From Metapseudomonas boanensis (lineage in GTDB: Bacteria > Pseudomonadota > Gammaproteobacteria > Pseudomonadales > Pseudomonadaceae), in assembly GCF_018704125.1 (NCBI RefSeq), contig NZ_JAGTIS010000002.1:698457-762456 (forward strand): a DNA stretch of 64,000 bases. Reading direction: 5' to 3'. The notes beneath the pieces were generated by a model that searched no databases, was not told where the DNA came from, and saw only the letters and a program-made list of their open reading frames with translations. This document shows positions 36,722 to 45,932 of this stretch, one piece after another; the first letter of the stretch is position 1, and each line of letters opens with the position of its first letter. A program made the translations under genes and the position numbers.

Positions 36722-37411
36722 ATGGTTGGCAAGAACATCCTGATAGTCGACGACGAAGCGCCGATTCGCGAGATGATCGCCGTGGCCCTCGAAATGGCCG
36801 GCTACGACTGCCTGGAGGCGGAGAACACGCAGCAGGCCCATGCCATCATCGTCGACCGCAAGCCCGATCTGATCCTCCTCGATTGGATGCTGCCCGGCAC
36901 CTCCGGCATCGAACTGGCCCGCCGCCTGAAGCGCGACGACCTCACCAGCGACATCCCGATCATCATGCTCACCGCCAAGGGTGAAGAGGACAACAAGATC
37001 CAGGGCTTGGAAGTCGGCGCTGACGATTACATCACCAAACCCTTTTCCCCGCGCGAGCTGGTTGCCCGCCTCAAGGCCGTGCTGCGCCGTGCCGGCCCCA
37101 GCGACGGCGAAGCGCCGATCGCCATCGGCGGACTGCTGCTCGACCCGATCAGCCATCGCGTGACCATCGACGGCAAGCCCGCCGAGATGGGCCCGACCGA
37201 ATATCGACTGTTGCAGTTCTTCATGACCCACCAGGAGCGCGCCTACACACGCGGCCAGTTGCTCGACCAGGTCTGGGGCGGCAACGTCTATGTCGAGGAG
37301 CGCACGGTGGACGTGCATATCCGCCGGCTGCGCAAGGCCCTGGGCGATGCCTACGAAAATCTGGTTCAGACTGTCCGCGGTACCGGCTATCGTTTCTCCA
37401 CCAAAAGCTGA
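36722..37411 (+). CDS. phoB: Phosphate regulon response regulator PhoB
   Basis: 229 aa, identical in length to the P. aeruginosa protein. The receiver domain (1-120) has acidic pocket Asp10/Asp11, phosphoacceptor Asp54 in LLDWMLPG and Lys106 in TKPFSP. The C-terminal winged-helix domain (about 130-229) has the recognition helix [19 protein letters not shown] and VRGTGYRF. Phosphorylated by PhoR under phosphate limitation, it binds Pho boxes. Three candidate boxes (before phoB, pstS and pstC) are in this window. The in-frame ATG upstream of 36722 is ignored because [12 protein letters not shown] is the family start. Confidence 0.97.
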   Translation: MVGKNILIVDDEAPIREMIAVALEMAGYDCLEAENTQQAHAIIVDRKPDLILLDWMLPGTSGIELARRLKRDDLTSDIPIIMLTAKGEEDNKIQGLEVGADDYITKPFSPRELVARLKAVLRRAGPSDGEAPIAIGGLLLDPISHRVTIDGKPAEMGPTEYRLLQFFMTHQERAYTRGQLLDQVWGGNVYVEERTVDVHIRRLRKALGDAYENLVQTVRGTGYRFSTKS

Positions 37412-37448
37412 AACCCGGGCCTTCGGGCCGTCGACAAGGATGCGATAG

Positions 37449-38753
37449 GTGAATCAAGACTGGCGCGGCGCTCTCATCCGCCGCCTGCTACTGCTGATCG
37501 CCGCCTGCCTGCTGGTGGGCCTGGTCACCGGTGAATATGGCTGGGCGCTGGCGGTCGGCCTCGGCGCCTACCTGGGCTGGACCCTGGTGCAACTGCTGCG
37601 CCTCTACAAGTGGCTGAAGGAGCACACCCCCGACGAACCGCCACCAGATGGCTACGGCCTGTGGGGCGAGGTGTTCGACAGCATCTATCACCTGCAACGC
37701 CGCGACCAGCGCGTACGTGGCCGCCTGCAGGCCGTCATCGACCGCGTCCAGGAATCCACCGCTGCCCTCAAGGACGCCGTGGTGATGCTCGACAGCGAAG
37801 GCAACCTGGACTGGTGGAACCGCGCCGCGGAGACCCTGCTCGGCCTCAAGACACCGCAGGACAGCGGCCAGCCGGTGACCAACCTGATTCGCCATCCGCG
37901 CTTCAAGGAATACTTCGAGCAAGGCAACTACCAAGAGGCCCTGGAACTGCCTTCACCGGTCAATGACCGTGTGCGGCTGCAGTTCTACATCACCCGATAC
38001 GGCAACAGCGAACACCTGATGCTGGTGCGCGACGTGACCCGCATTCACCAACTGGAGCAGATGCGCAAGGACTTCGTCGCCAACGTTTCCCACGAACTGC
38101 GCACCCCGCTGACGGTGATCGCCGGTTACCTGGAAACCCTGCTCGACAACGTCGAAGACGTGAACCCGCGCTGGACCCGTGCCCTGCAGCAGATGCAGCA
38201 ACAGGCCGGGCGCATGCAGAACCTGCTCAACGACCTGCTCCTGCTGGCCAAGCTGGAAGCCACCGACTACCCCTCGGACAACCAGCCGGTCGCCGTCGAC
38301 CTGATACTGCTCTCGATCAAGGCCGATGCCCTCGCGTTCTCCGGCAACCGTCACCACCGCATCAGTCTGGAGGCCGACCACAACTACAAGCTGCGTGGCA
38401 GCGAGGCAGAGCTGCGCAGCGCCTTCTCCAACCTGATCTTCAACGCCGTCAAGTACACCCCGGACGAAGGTGAGATCCGCATCCGCTGGTGGGGTGACGA
38501 GCAGGGTGCGCACCTCAGCGTGCAGGACAGCGGCATCGGCATAGAAGCCAAGCACCTGCCACGCCTCACCGAGCGCTTCTATCGCGTCGACTCCAGCCGC
38601 AACAGCAATACCGGCGGCACCGGCCTGGGCCTGGCCATCGTCAAGCATGTGCTGATCCGCCACCGTGCCCGCCTGGACATCAGCTCCGTGCTACACCACG
38701 GCAGCACCTTCACCTGCCATTTCCCGCCCACCCAGGTGGTCAAGCGCAGCTGA
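37449..38753 (+). CDS. phoR: Phosphate regulon sensor histidine kinase PhoR
   Basis: 434 aa with a GTG start. There are two N-terminal hydrophobic segments (about 10-50), with almost no periplasmic loop, as in PhoR. A cytoplasmic PAS-like region follows (about 95-200). The H-box His215 is in FVANVSHELRTPLTV. The ATP-binding domain has N box FSNLIFNAVKYTP, G1 DSGIGIEAKHL and G2 GGTGLGLAIVKH. It lacks a large periplasmic sensor, consistent with sensing phosphate through PstSCAB/PhoU. It lies 37 bp after phoB. Confidence 0.96.
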   Translation: MNQDWRGALIRRLLLLIAACLLVGLVTGEYGWALAVGLGAYLGWTLVQLLRLYKWLKEHTPDEPPPDGYGLWGEVFDSIYHLQRRDQRVRGRLQAVIDRVQESTAALKDAVVMLDSEGNLDWWNRAAETLLGLKTPQDSGQPVTNLIRHPRFKEYFEQGNYQEALELPSPVNDRVRLQFYITRYGNSEHLMLVRDVTRIHQLEQMRKDFVANVSHELRTPLTVIAGYLETLLDNVEDVNPRWTRALQQMQQQAGRMQNLLNDLLLLAKLEATDYPSDNQPVAVDLILLSIKADALAFSGNRHHRISLEADHNYKLRGSEAELRSAFSNLIFNAVKYTPDEGEIRIRWWGDEQGAHLSVQDSGIGIEAKHLPRLTERFYRVDSSRNSNTGGTGLGLAIVKHVLIRHRARLDISSVLHHGSTFTCHFPPTQVVKRS

Positions 38754-38851
38754 TCCGGGCGGTGAGCCCGCCCGCTCGCACGCCCAGATCACTTGCAAAC
38801 TCGGGGCCCAGCCTTCACTCTTAGCCGGTCATTCGCACGCAACAGCCCCCA

Positions 38852-40192
38852 ATGGACCCTTCCCCCAGTACCAGCTTCCTGACTTACTTCGCCGATTTCG
38901 GCCTCATCCTGTTTGCCCTTTTCCTCGTGCTGCTCAACGGCTTCTTCGTGGCCGCCGAGTTTGCCATGGTCAAGCTGCGCTCCACCCGGGTGGAGGCTAT
39001 TGCCGACCAGCACGGCTGGCGCGGGCGCATCCTGCGCACTGTGCACAACCAGCTGGATGCCTACCTTTCCGCCTGCCAGCTGGGCATCACCCTGGCCTCC
39101 CTGGGCCTCGGCTGGGTCGGTGAGCCGGCCTTCGCTCATCTGCTACAGCCGCTGCTCAGCTACATCGGGATCGAGTCGGAGAAGCTGGTCCACGGCATCG
39201 CCTTCTTCACCGCGTTTTTCATCATCTCCTACCTGCACATCGTGGTAGGCGAGCTGGCGCCCAAGTCCTGGGCGATCCGCAAGCCCGAACTGGTGTCGCT
39301 GTGGACTGCTGCGCCGCTGTATGCCTTCTACTGGCTGATGTACCCGGCGATCTGGCTGCTCAACGCCAGCGCCAACACCATCCTGCGCATCGCTGGCCAG
39401 GGCGAACCCGGCCCGCATCACGAGCATCACTACAGCCGCGACGAACTCAAGCTGATCCTCCACTCCAGCCGCGCCCGCGACCCCAGCGACCAGGACATGC
39501 GCGTGCTGGCCTCGGCAGTCGAGATGGGCGAACTGGAAGTCGTCGACTGGGCCAACTCGCGGGAGGACCTGATCTTCCTCGAGCATGATGCCCCGCTGGC
39601 CGACATCCTCACGATCATCCGTCGCCACAAGTACAGCCGCTATCCGGTCTTCGACAGTCGCAAGGGCGAGTTCATCGGCATCCTGCACATCAAGGACCTG
39701 CTGCTGGCGCTCGCGGCCCTGGACAGCCTGCCGGAGACCTTCGACCTGGCCGAACTGACCCGTCCGGTCGAGCACGTCACCAAGCACATGCCGCTATCAC
39801 GCCTGCTGGAGCAGTTCCGCCAGGGCGGCGCGCACTTCGCCCTGGTCGAGGAGGCGGACGGCAAAGTGGTGGGCTTCCTGACCATGGAAGACGTGCTGGA
39901 AGTGCTGGTCGGCGATATCCAGGACGAACACCGCAAGACCGAACGCGGCGTGCTTGCCTATCAGCCAGGCAAACTGCTGGTGCGCGGCGACACCCCGCTG
40001 TTCAAGGTCGAGCGCCTGCTGGGTATCGACCTGGATCATGTCGAGGCCGACACCCTCGCCGGCCTGATCTACGAAAGCCTCAACCGCGTCCCGGAAGAGG
40101 AAGAAGTGCTGGAAACCGAAGGCCTGCGCATCATCGTGAAGAAGATGAAGGGTCCGAAGATCGTCCTGGCCAAGGTGCTCAAGCTGGATTGA
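38852..40192 (+). CDS. CNNM/CorC family membrane protein with CBS domains
   Basis: 446 aa. An N-terminal CNNM (DUF21) transmembrane domain (residues ~10-190, LILFALFLVLLNGFFVAAEFAMVKLRSTR) is followed by a paired CBS module (about 215-335, with ILTIIRRHKYSRYPVF and GFLTMEDVLEVLVGD). A C-terminal CorC_HlyC domain (about 350-440) ends the protein. Members are magnesium/cobalt efflux or transport proteins often labelled hemolysin-like. The TM core and CBS pair suggest nucleotide-regulated cation transport. The conserved place after phoR in Pseudomonas suggests no direct Pho role. The gene is 98 bp after phoR. Confidence 0.87.
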   Translation: MDPSPSTSFLTYFADFGLILFALFLVLLNGFFVAAEFAMVKLRSTRVEAIADQHGWRGRILRTVHNQLDAYLSACQLGITLASLGLGWVGEPAFAHLLQPLLSYIGIESEKLVHGIAFFTAFFIISYLHIVVGELAPKSWAIRKPELVSLWTAAPLYAFYWLMYPAIWLLNASANTILRIAGQGEPGPHHEHHYSRDELKLILHSSRARDPSDQDMRVLASAVEMGELEVVDWANSREDLIFLEHDAPLADILTIIRRHKYSRYPVFDSRKGEFIGILHIKDLLLALAALDSLPETFDLAELTRPVEHVTKHMPLSRLLEQFRQGGAHFALVEEADGKVVGFLTMEDVLEVLVGDIQDEHRKTERGVLAYQPGKLLVRGDTPLFKVERLLGIDLDHVEADTLAGLIYESLNRVPEEEEVLETEGLRIIVKKMKGPKIVLAKVLKLD

Positions 40193-40247
40193 GCACCAGA
40201 CCCTGAGGGCCGCAGGCCGCCCTCCAGGCCCCTGCAATTCCCAGCTG

Positions 40248-40277
40248 CCCCAACCCTCTTCCGGAGGGCAAGGGGGC
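40248..40277. repeat. CCTCTTCC-type hairpin repeat
   Basis: CCCCAACCCTCTTCCGGAGGGCAAGGGGGC folds on a CCCTC/GAGGG core with outer CCCC/GGGG. It lies between convergent genes (CNNM and M23-like) and may also end transcription. Confidence 0.6.
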
Positions 40278-40300
40278 AGGTTGTGCATGGGATACGCTCC

Positions 40301-41197
40301 CTACTCCCCACCCACCGCGAAGTTCGGCAAGGTGTCCACCGGCTGGGCGAACTGAAAGGGGATCGACTCCAGCGCGAGGCCCATGTTGCGCTGCACGACG
40401 AAGTGCAGGTGCGGGCCGGTGCTATTGCCAGTGTTTCCCGAGCGCGCGATATGTTCGCCAATCATCACGTGCTGCCCTTCCTGCACCTGCACCGAGCCAC
40501 GCATCAGGTGCAGGTAGACCCCCATGGTGCCGTCGTCATGCAGGATGCGCACGAAGTTACCCGAAGGATTATTGCCCCGACCGCTCTGGTTGTTCTCGGT
40601 CTTCACCACCACGCCGGGGCGCGCTGCAATGATCGGGGTGCCCTCCGGCATGGCGATGTCCAGGGCATAGCGGCCCTTGGGCGTGAAGTGGCTGTAGCGA
40701 CCGTTGGCGCCCTGGGTGAGGCGGAAGGGGCCACCACGCCAGGGTAGCGGGTAACGGTAGAGCGCCGGCTGCTGCCGCGGATCGCCGAGGGCATAGCGCA
40801 GCTTGGGCTTGTAGTGCATGGGGCGAGAGGCGTCCGCAGGTGCCAGCGTGGCCATGCGCATGGAGCTGCGCGGCGCCAGCACCCAGCGAATCGGCTTGCC
40901 TGGCGCACCGGAAACGTTCTGAGCCTGCTCGATGCGCAGCTCCACTTCCACTGGCGCGTACAGCTCGTTGCGCAGCAGCAGGGTTTCACCCGCAGCATGC
41001 TTCTTGGTTTCCAGTTTCACCGCGAGGTCGAGGCGTTCGACCATACGGTCGCGGAAGACGAACACCTGCGCACCGGCCACGGCCTGGTCGGTATAGGTCA
41101 CCACGCCATTGGCGTCGGTGTACTTGTAAATGGTCAGCGCCGAGGCAGGCAGTGCCGCCGTCAGCAGAACCGAAAGGAAGAAGAGTCGTCCTGGCAT
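40301..41197 (-). CDS. M23-family peptidase-like protein with N-terminal DUF4124 segment
   Basis: 298 aa. Signal peptide MPGRLFFLSVLLTAALPASA is followed by a DUF4124-like strand (LTIYKYTDANGVVTYTDQ), then a LytM/M23 domain (about 170-290). HxH motif Zn ligands are in GPHLHF and the metal Asp in YALDIAMPEGTP. The usual first His of HxxxD is not at its standard place (R-Y-A-L-D), so activity is uncertain. It is likely a periplasmic cell-wall endopeptidase or activator. The gene is on the same strand as the response regulator upstream. The start at 41197 is set by the signal peptide. Confidence 0.82.
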   Translation of the reverse strand: MPGRLFFLSVLLTAALPASALTIYKYTDANGVVTYTDQAVAGAQVFVFRDRMVERLDLAVKLETKKHAAGETLLLRNELYAPVEVELRIEQAQNVSGAPGKPIRWVLAPRSSMRMATLAPADASRPMHYKPKLRYALGDPRQQPALYRYPLPWRGGPFRLTQGANGRYSHFTPKGRYALDIAMPEGTPIIAARPGVVVKTENNQSGRGNNPSGNFVRILHDDGTMGVYLHLMRGSVQVQEGQHVMIGEHIARSGNTGNSTGPHLHFVVQRNMGLALESIPFQFAQPVDTLPNFAVGGE

Positions 41198-41300
41198 CTC
41201 GGATTGTTTTTTCCTGAGCTCCCGAAAGCCGAAGACTAGCAGCGCCGCCAGCCGTCCGCGAGACACTGGCAGTCCGGCTGTGACGCGGTTGGCTTGGTGT

Positions 41301-42206
41301 TCACGCCCCGGGGACGAAATGCTTCTGCGTCGTGCCTCGGGCAATCAGGCGCGACAGGTAATCCAGCTTCTGCGGATCGCGGTCGACGAAGCGGAAGGTC
41401 AATTGCAGCCATTCGCTGTCCGGCCTGGGCTCCAGCGCCGCCACGGCGTGCAGGTAGCCATTGAGCCGAGCGACTTCGCCGCCCTCGCCCTGCTCTAGGT
41501 CGAGCACCGCGCTTTCAAGCACCTGCGGCAGCAGCTCGCTGCGCTTCACCACCAGCTGGGCATCCTTCAGGCTGAGCGCCTTGATCAAGCAGCCAAGAAC
41601 CCCTGCGGGCAAGCGCAACTGGGCCTGGCCACGCCCACCGGGAGCCTGTGCGGCAGCCTTGGCCGAAGGGGTTGGCGCCATGGGCCGGGCAACGGGAGCT
41701 GCAGGGTTAACAGCAGGCTTGATCACCTCGGCCTTGCCGCCCGTCAACGCTGCCAGGGAGTCGTTGGCGAAGCCTCCGGCATTGGGCAGCCTGGGTGCAG
41801 CAGCCGCAGCCAGACGTTCGAGCTTGCCAGTGCGGGCCAGGGCCTTCTTGACCTTGGTGACCAGCTGATCGTTGGAAAAGGGTTTGCCGATGTAGTCGGT
41901 GACACCGGCCTGGATGGCCTGGATGACGTTCTCCTTGTCGCCACGGCTGGTCACCATGATGAAGGGCGTCGTCTTCAGGGCGTCCTGCTCACGGCACCAG
42001 CTGAGCAGCTCCAGGCCCGACAGCTCGGGCATTTCCCAGTCGCAGAGAATCAGGTCGACGGTTGCGCGGGCGAGGAACTGCTGGGCCTTGCGCCCATTGA
42101 TGGCTTCCTCGATCTGGATGCCGGGCAAGTGATCACGCAGGCCTTTTTTCACCAGATCGCGAATAAACGATGCGTCATCCACCACCAGCACATTGACCTT
42201 GCTCAT
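41301..42206 (-). CDS. Response regulator with receiver domain and C-terminal PilZ-like region
   Basis: 301 aa. The CheY-like receiver (1-125) has VDD at residues 9-11, the phosphoacceptor Asp in LILCDWEMPE and Lys in GKPFSNDQL. A low-complexity Ala/Pro-rich linker (about 140-200) precedes a domain with RLPAGVLGCLIKALSLKDAQLVVKRSELLP and ends FVDRDPQKLDYLSRLIARG. That pattern resembles the last strand and helix of PilZ domains. A matching gene sits beside phoU in P. aeruginosa. No histidine kinase partner is adjacent. The output is unknown. Confidence 0.85.
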   Translation of the reverse strand: MSKVNVLVVDDASFIRDLVKKGLRDHLPGIQIEEAINGRKAQQFLARATVDLILCDWEMPELSGLELLSWCREQDALKTTPFIMVTSRGDKENVIQAIQAGVTDYIGKPFSNDQLVTKVKKALARTGKLERLAAAAAPRLPNAGGFANDSLAALTGGKAEVIKPAVNPAAPVARPMAPTPSAKAAAQAPGGRGQAQLRLPAGVLGCLIKALSLKDAQLVVKRSELLPQVLESAVLDLEQGEGGEVARLNGYLHAVAALEPRPDSEWLQLTFRFVDRDPQKLDYLSRLIARGTTQKHFVPGA

Positions 42207-42303
42207 CGACCGCCCCCCGGAAAACGGCCCTAAGCATAGCCTCGCCTGATAGCTGTTTGCCAAGTCTGTTTCCGCTCACGACTTGCCGATCACCTGCCAG
42301 AAA

Positions 42304-42330
42304 CGAAAACGCCCGGCCAAGACCGGGCGC
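42304..42330 (-). terminator. Terminator after phoU
   Basis: A 7-bp stem CGCCCGG / CCGGGCG reads on the minus strand with GTTTTCG downstream. It ends the pstSCAB-phoU transcript. Confidence 0.8.
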
Positions 42331-42346
42331 TTCTGTACGAAGGCGA

Positions 42347-43075
42347 TCAGTTGCCGCCGTTGCCCTGCACTTCTTCCTGCATGCGAGCCAGCCCCAAGTG
42401 CCGGACGTCTGTGCCGCGCACGAGGTAGATCACCAGCTCGGCGATGTTGCGCGCATGGTCGCCGATCCGCTCCAGCGAACGCAGCGCCCAGATGACATTG
42501 AGCACACGGCTGATGGCGCGCGGGTCTTCCATCATGTAGGTCACCAGCTCGCGCAACGCGGTCTTGTACTCGCGGTCGATGGTCTTGTCGTACTTGGCCA
42601 CCGAGAGCGCCAGGTCGGCATCGAAGCGGGCGAAAGCGTCCAGGGCCTCCTGGACCATCTTGCGCACCTGGTCGCCGATATGCCGCACTTCGACATAGCC
42701 GCGCGGCGACACACCTTCCTCGCAAAGCTGGATGGCGCGGCGGGCGATCTTCGAGGCTTCGTCACCGATGCGCTCGAGGTCGATCACCGACTTGGAGATG
42801 CTGATGATCAGGCGCAGGTCGGAGGCCGCAGGCTGGCGGCGGGCAAGGATGCGCACGCACTCTTCGTCGATGTTGCGCTCCATCTGGTTGATCTGGTCAT
42901 CGACTTCACGAACCTGCTGGGCCAGACCGGAGTCGGCATCGATCAGTGCGGTGACGGCATCGTTGACCTGCTTTTCGACGAGGCCGCCCATCGCCAGGAG
43001 GTGGCTGCGCACTTCCTCCAGTTCGGCGTTGAACTGCTGGGAGATGTGATGGGTGAGGCTGTCTTTGTCGATCAT
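42347..43075 (-). CDS. phoU: Phosphate transport regulator PhoU
   Basis: 242 aa starting MIDKDSLTHHISQQFNAELEEVRSHLLAMGG. It is a double three-helix-bundle protein with the two metal-binding acidic repeats ERIGDEASKIARRA (first half) and ERIGDHARNIAELV (second half). It couples the Pst transporter to PhoR, silencing the kinase when phosphate is plentiful. It is the last gene of the pst operon, followed by a terminator, and separated from pstB by a double-hairpin repeat. The in-frame extension upstream lies in that repeat. Confidence 0.96.
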   Translation of the reverse strand: MIDKDSLTHHISQQFNAELEEVRSHLLAMGGLVEKQVNDAVTALIDADSGLAQQVREVDDQINQMERNIDEECVRILARRQPAASDLRLIISISKSVIDLERIGDEASKIARRAIQLCEEGVSPRGYVEVRHIGDQVRKMVQEALDAFARFDADLALSVAKYDKTIDREYKTALRELVTYMMEDPRAISRVLNVIWALRSLERIGDHARNIAELVIYLVRGTDVRHLGLARMQEEVQGNGGN

Positions 43076-43101
43076 CTTGATGTCCTTGGGCGTGCGTCTG
43101 T

Positions 43102-43199
43102 CTCCCCACTCCCGTCGGGAGTGGGGCCGGGGGCGAGGGATACCCGGCACGGCCTGCGATATCCCTCACCCTAAGCCTCTCCCAGAGGGAGAGGGGACG
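43102..43199. repeat. Double hairpin repeat between pstB and phoU
   Basis: Two strong stems sit here: CCCCACTCCC-GTC-GGGAGTGGGG (43103-43125) and CCTCTCCC-AGA-GGGAGAGG (43177-43195). They are bridged by GAGGGATA / TATCCCTC. This is the most elaborate member of the CCTCTCCC hairpin family. It lies within the pst operon and could set relative mRNA levels of pstB and phoU. Confidence 0.75.
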
Positions 43200-43206
43200 G
43201 TCCTGG

Positions 43207-44040
43207 TTAACCGTAACGACCGGTGATGTAGTCTTCAGTCTGCTTCTTGGCCGGGTTGGTGAACAGCGTATCGGTATCGCCGAACTCGATCAGCTTGCCC
43301 ATGTACATGAAGGCGGTGTAGTCGGAAACGCGCGCCGCCTGCTGCATGTTGTGGGTCACGATGACGATGGTGTACTTGTTCTTCAGCTCGTAGATCAGCT
43401 CTTCCACCTTGAGGGTGGAGATCGGGTCCAAGGCCGAGCAGGGCTCGTCGAGCAGCAGAACCTCGGGCTCGACCGCAATGGTGCGGGCGATGACCAGGCG
43501 CTGCTGCTGGCCGCCGGAGAGGCCGAGGGCGGATTCGTGCAGGCGGTCCTTGACCTCGTCCCACAGCGCCGCGCCCTTGAGGGCCCATTCGACGGCTTCA
43601 TCGAGCACGCGCTTCTTGTTGATGCCCTGGATGCGCAAGCCGTAGACGACGTTCTCGTAGATGCTCTTGGGGAACGGGTTGGGCTTCTGGAACACCATGC
43701 CCACGCGGCGGCGCAGCTCGGCCACGTCTTCGCCCTTGCGGTAGATATCCTTGCCGTCCAGGCGGATCTCGCCGTCGACGCGGCAGCCATCGACCAGGTC
43801 GTTCATGCGATTGAAGCAGCGCAGCAGGGTGGACTTGCCGCAGCCGCTCGGGCCGATGAAGGCGGTAACGCGCTGCTTCGGGATGTTCATGGCGACGTTG
43901 TGCAGCGCCTGCTTGTCACCGTAGAACAGGCTCAGGCCCGGGACTTCCAGGGCGACGGTTTCTTCCGCCAGGCGCAGGTTCTGCTTGTCGCGGCCGAGGG
44001 CGGAGATGTTGACGCCGTGGCTGTGGGATTCGTGTTGCAT
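43207..44040 (-). CDS. pstB: Phosphate ABC transporter ATPase PstB
   Basis: 277 aa starting [16 protein letters not shown]. Walker A is GPSGCGKS, the signature is [13 protein letters not shown], Walker B is [13 protein letters not shown], and the H-loop is VTHNMQQA. The sequence is nearly identical to P. aeruginosa PstB. It powers phosphate import through PstCA. The ATG at 44040 is preferred to the in-frame GTG at 44052, because the GGAG there serves as its SD. A 103-bp gap separates it from pstA. Confidence 0.97.
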   Translation of the reverse strand: MQHESHSHGVNISALGRDKQNLRLAEETVALEVPGLSLFYGDKQALHNVAMNIPKQRVTAFIGPSGCGKSTLLRCFNRMNDLVDGCRVDGEIRLDGKDIYRKGEDVAELRRRVGMVFQKPNPFPKSIYENVVYGLRIQGINKKRVLDEAVEWALKGAALWDEVKDRLHESALGLSGGQQQRLVIARTIAVEPEVLLLDEPCSALDPISTLKVEELIYELKNKYTIVIVTHNMQQAARVSDYTAFMYMGKLIEFGDTDTLFTNPAKKQTEDYITGRYG

Positions 44041-44143
44041 GCTGTGCTCCACTTTCTAACTCGGTTTCACCCGCCAGGCGCGAGCGCTGCTCAGCGCCTG
44101 CGGGTCGATATTGTGCGAGCCCGGGCTCGCGTCTTTGAATGTC

Positions 44144-45814
44144 TTAGCTGTCCAGCGCCTTGTACTTCTCGCGCAGGTGGTTACGGATGGCCACGGCGGA
44201 GAAGTTGAGCAGCGCGATCACCAGCACCAGCAGCAACGCGGTGGCGTACACCAACGGCCGCGCGGCCTCGACGTTCGGGCTCTGGAAGCCGACGTCGTAG
44301 ATGTGGAAGCCCAGGTGCATGATCTTCTGGTCCAGGTGCAGGTAGGGGTAGTTGCCATCCAGCGGCAGGCTGGGCGCCAGCTTCACCACACCCACCAGCA
44401 TCAGCGGGGCCACCTCACCGGCGGCACGGGCCACGGCGAGGATCAGGCCGGTCATCATGGCCGGGCTGGCCATGGGCAGCACGACTTTCCATAGGGTCTC
44501 GGCCTTGGTCGCGCCGAGGGCCAGGGAGCCTTCGCGCACGGCACGCGGAATCCGCGCCAGGCCTTCCTCGGTGGCGACGATCACCACCGGCACGGCGAGG
44601 ATCGCCAGAGTCAGCGAAGCCCAGAGCAAGCCCGGCGTACCGAAGGTGGGCGCCGGCGCCGCTTCGGGGAAGAACAGCCGGTCGATGGAGCCGCCCAGCA
44701 CATAGACGAAGAAGCCCAGACCGAACACGCCGTAGACGATGGCCGGAACGCCTGCCAGGTTGTTCACCGCGATACGGATCACGCGGGTCAACAGGCCCTG
44801 CTTGGCGTACTCGCGTAGGTAGATGGCGGCGATCACGCCGAACGGGGTCACGATCACCGCCATGATCAGGGTCATCATCACGGTGCCGAAGATGGCCGGG
44901 AAGATACCGCCCTCGGTGTTGGCCTCACGCGGGTCGTCCGCGAGGAACTCCCAGAGCTTGGTGAAGTAGAAACCCAGCTTGTCGAACAGGCCCATGCTGT
45001 TGGGCTGATAGGCGTGCACCACCTTGCCGAGAGTGATTTCCTGCTCCTGGCCACCCGCTTCGCGCACCACCACGCTGTCGCGGTTGAATTCCTGGTGCAG
45101 GGACATCAGCTGGCTTTCCAGCGCCTTGTAGCGGGCATCCAGCGCGGCGCGTTCGGCAGCGATGTCGGCCTGGGCCGCATCATCCAGCTCCCCCTTGAGC
45201 TCCAGCTTGCGAGTTTCCAGACGCAAGCGCTCGAGGCCATGGTTGATGGCGCCGATTTCCTTCTTCTCCAGCCTGTAGAGTTGGTCGTACAGATCATTGA
45301 CCCGCTGCAGGCGTTTCTGCAGCTCCGGCATCACGGCCTCGCCCTCTGCGACGACCTTGCCACTTTCCTTCACGCTCACCAGACGACCGTAGAAATTGCC
45401 CCACTCGCGGCGCTCCATGGCCACCAGTTCGGCAGGGGTCTTCTGCTCTTGCAGCCAGTCACCCACCACCCAGGTAAAGTCGCTGCCGTAGACGTCGCGG
45501 TTACCGACCTTGAGCAGCTCACGGGTCATGAACTCCGGGCCGTCCTCGGGTACCGGGAGGCCGGCGCCCTTGAGGCGGGCACGCGAGACTTCCTCGACCT
45601 GCACCGCCTCGGCAATCACCTGCTTGGCGGGCTGGCCCGGTACCACGTAAGTGGCCTCAACCAGATCGGCCGGCCAGAAGTGGCCAAGGCCACGCGTGGC
45701 GATCACAGCTAGCAGGCCGATGGTCATGATGACTGCGATGGATACCGCGCCACCGCTCATCCAGACGCCTGGTGCGCCGCTCTTGATCCAGTTTTTCAGG
45801 GAAACCTGCTTCAC
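44144..45814 (-). CDS. pstA: Phosphate ABC transporter permease PstA (long form)
   Basis: About 556 aa from the GTG at 45814, which has GGAG upstream (a TTG at 45826 is possible). One TM helix (GGAVSIAVIMTIGLLAVIATRGL) is followed by a large periplasmic insert (about residues 40-290) with coiled-coil character (VNDLYDQLYRLEKKEIGAINHGLERLRLETRKLELKG). The permease domain then has EAA-loop motif EGLARIPRAVREGSLALGATKAETLWKVVLPMA. E. coli PstA is about 296 aa, so the insert is the pseudomonad extra. It forms the channel with PstC. Confidence 0.93.
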   Translation of the reverse strand: MKQVSLKNWIKSGAPGVWMSGGAVSIAVIMTIGLLAVIATRGLGHFWPADLVEATYVVPGQPAKQVIAEAVQVEEVSRARLKGAGLPVPEDGPEFMTRELLKVGNRDVYGSDFTWVVGDWLQEQKTPAELVAMERREWGNFYGRLVSVKESGKVVAEGEAVMPELQKRLQRVNDLYDQLYRLEKKEIGAINHGLERLRLETRKLELKGELDDAAQADIAAERAALDARYKALESQLMSLHQEFNRDSVVVREAGGQEQEITLGKVVHAYQPNSMGLFDKLGFYFTKLWEFLADDPREANTEGGIFPAIFGTVMMTLIMAVIVTPFGVIAAIYLREYAKQGLLTRVIRIAVNNLAGVPAIVYGVFGLGFFVYVLGGSIDRLFFPEAAPAPTFGTPGLLWASLTLAILAVPVVIVATEEGLARIPRAVREGSLALGATKAETLWKVVLPMASPAMMTGLILAVARAAGEVAPLMLVGVVKLAPSLPLDGNYPYLHLDQKIMHLGFHIYDVGFQSPNVEAARPLVYATALLLVLVIALLNFSAVAIRNHLREKYKALDS

Positions 45815-45880
45815 GGATTTCTCCAACTCTTTAGGCTTTCAACTCCTCCCGCCCAAGGGCCGGAGGATTCATGTTTTGTT

Positions 45881-45905
45881 CCCTTCTCCCACCGGGGAAG
45901 AAGGG
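45881..45905. repeat. CCTTCTCCC-type hairpin repeat between pstA and pstC
   Basis: CCCTTCTCCC pairs with the GGGGAAGAAGGG half across ACC. It belongs to the intergenic hairpin family, within the 118-bp gap of the pst operon. Confidence 0.6.
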
Positions 45906-45932
45906 CAGAAGCGCCTCTGCCGAGGCGCGTTT

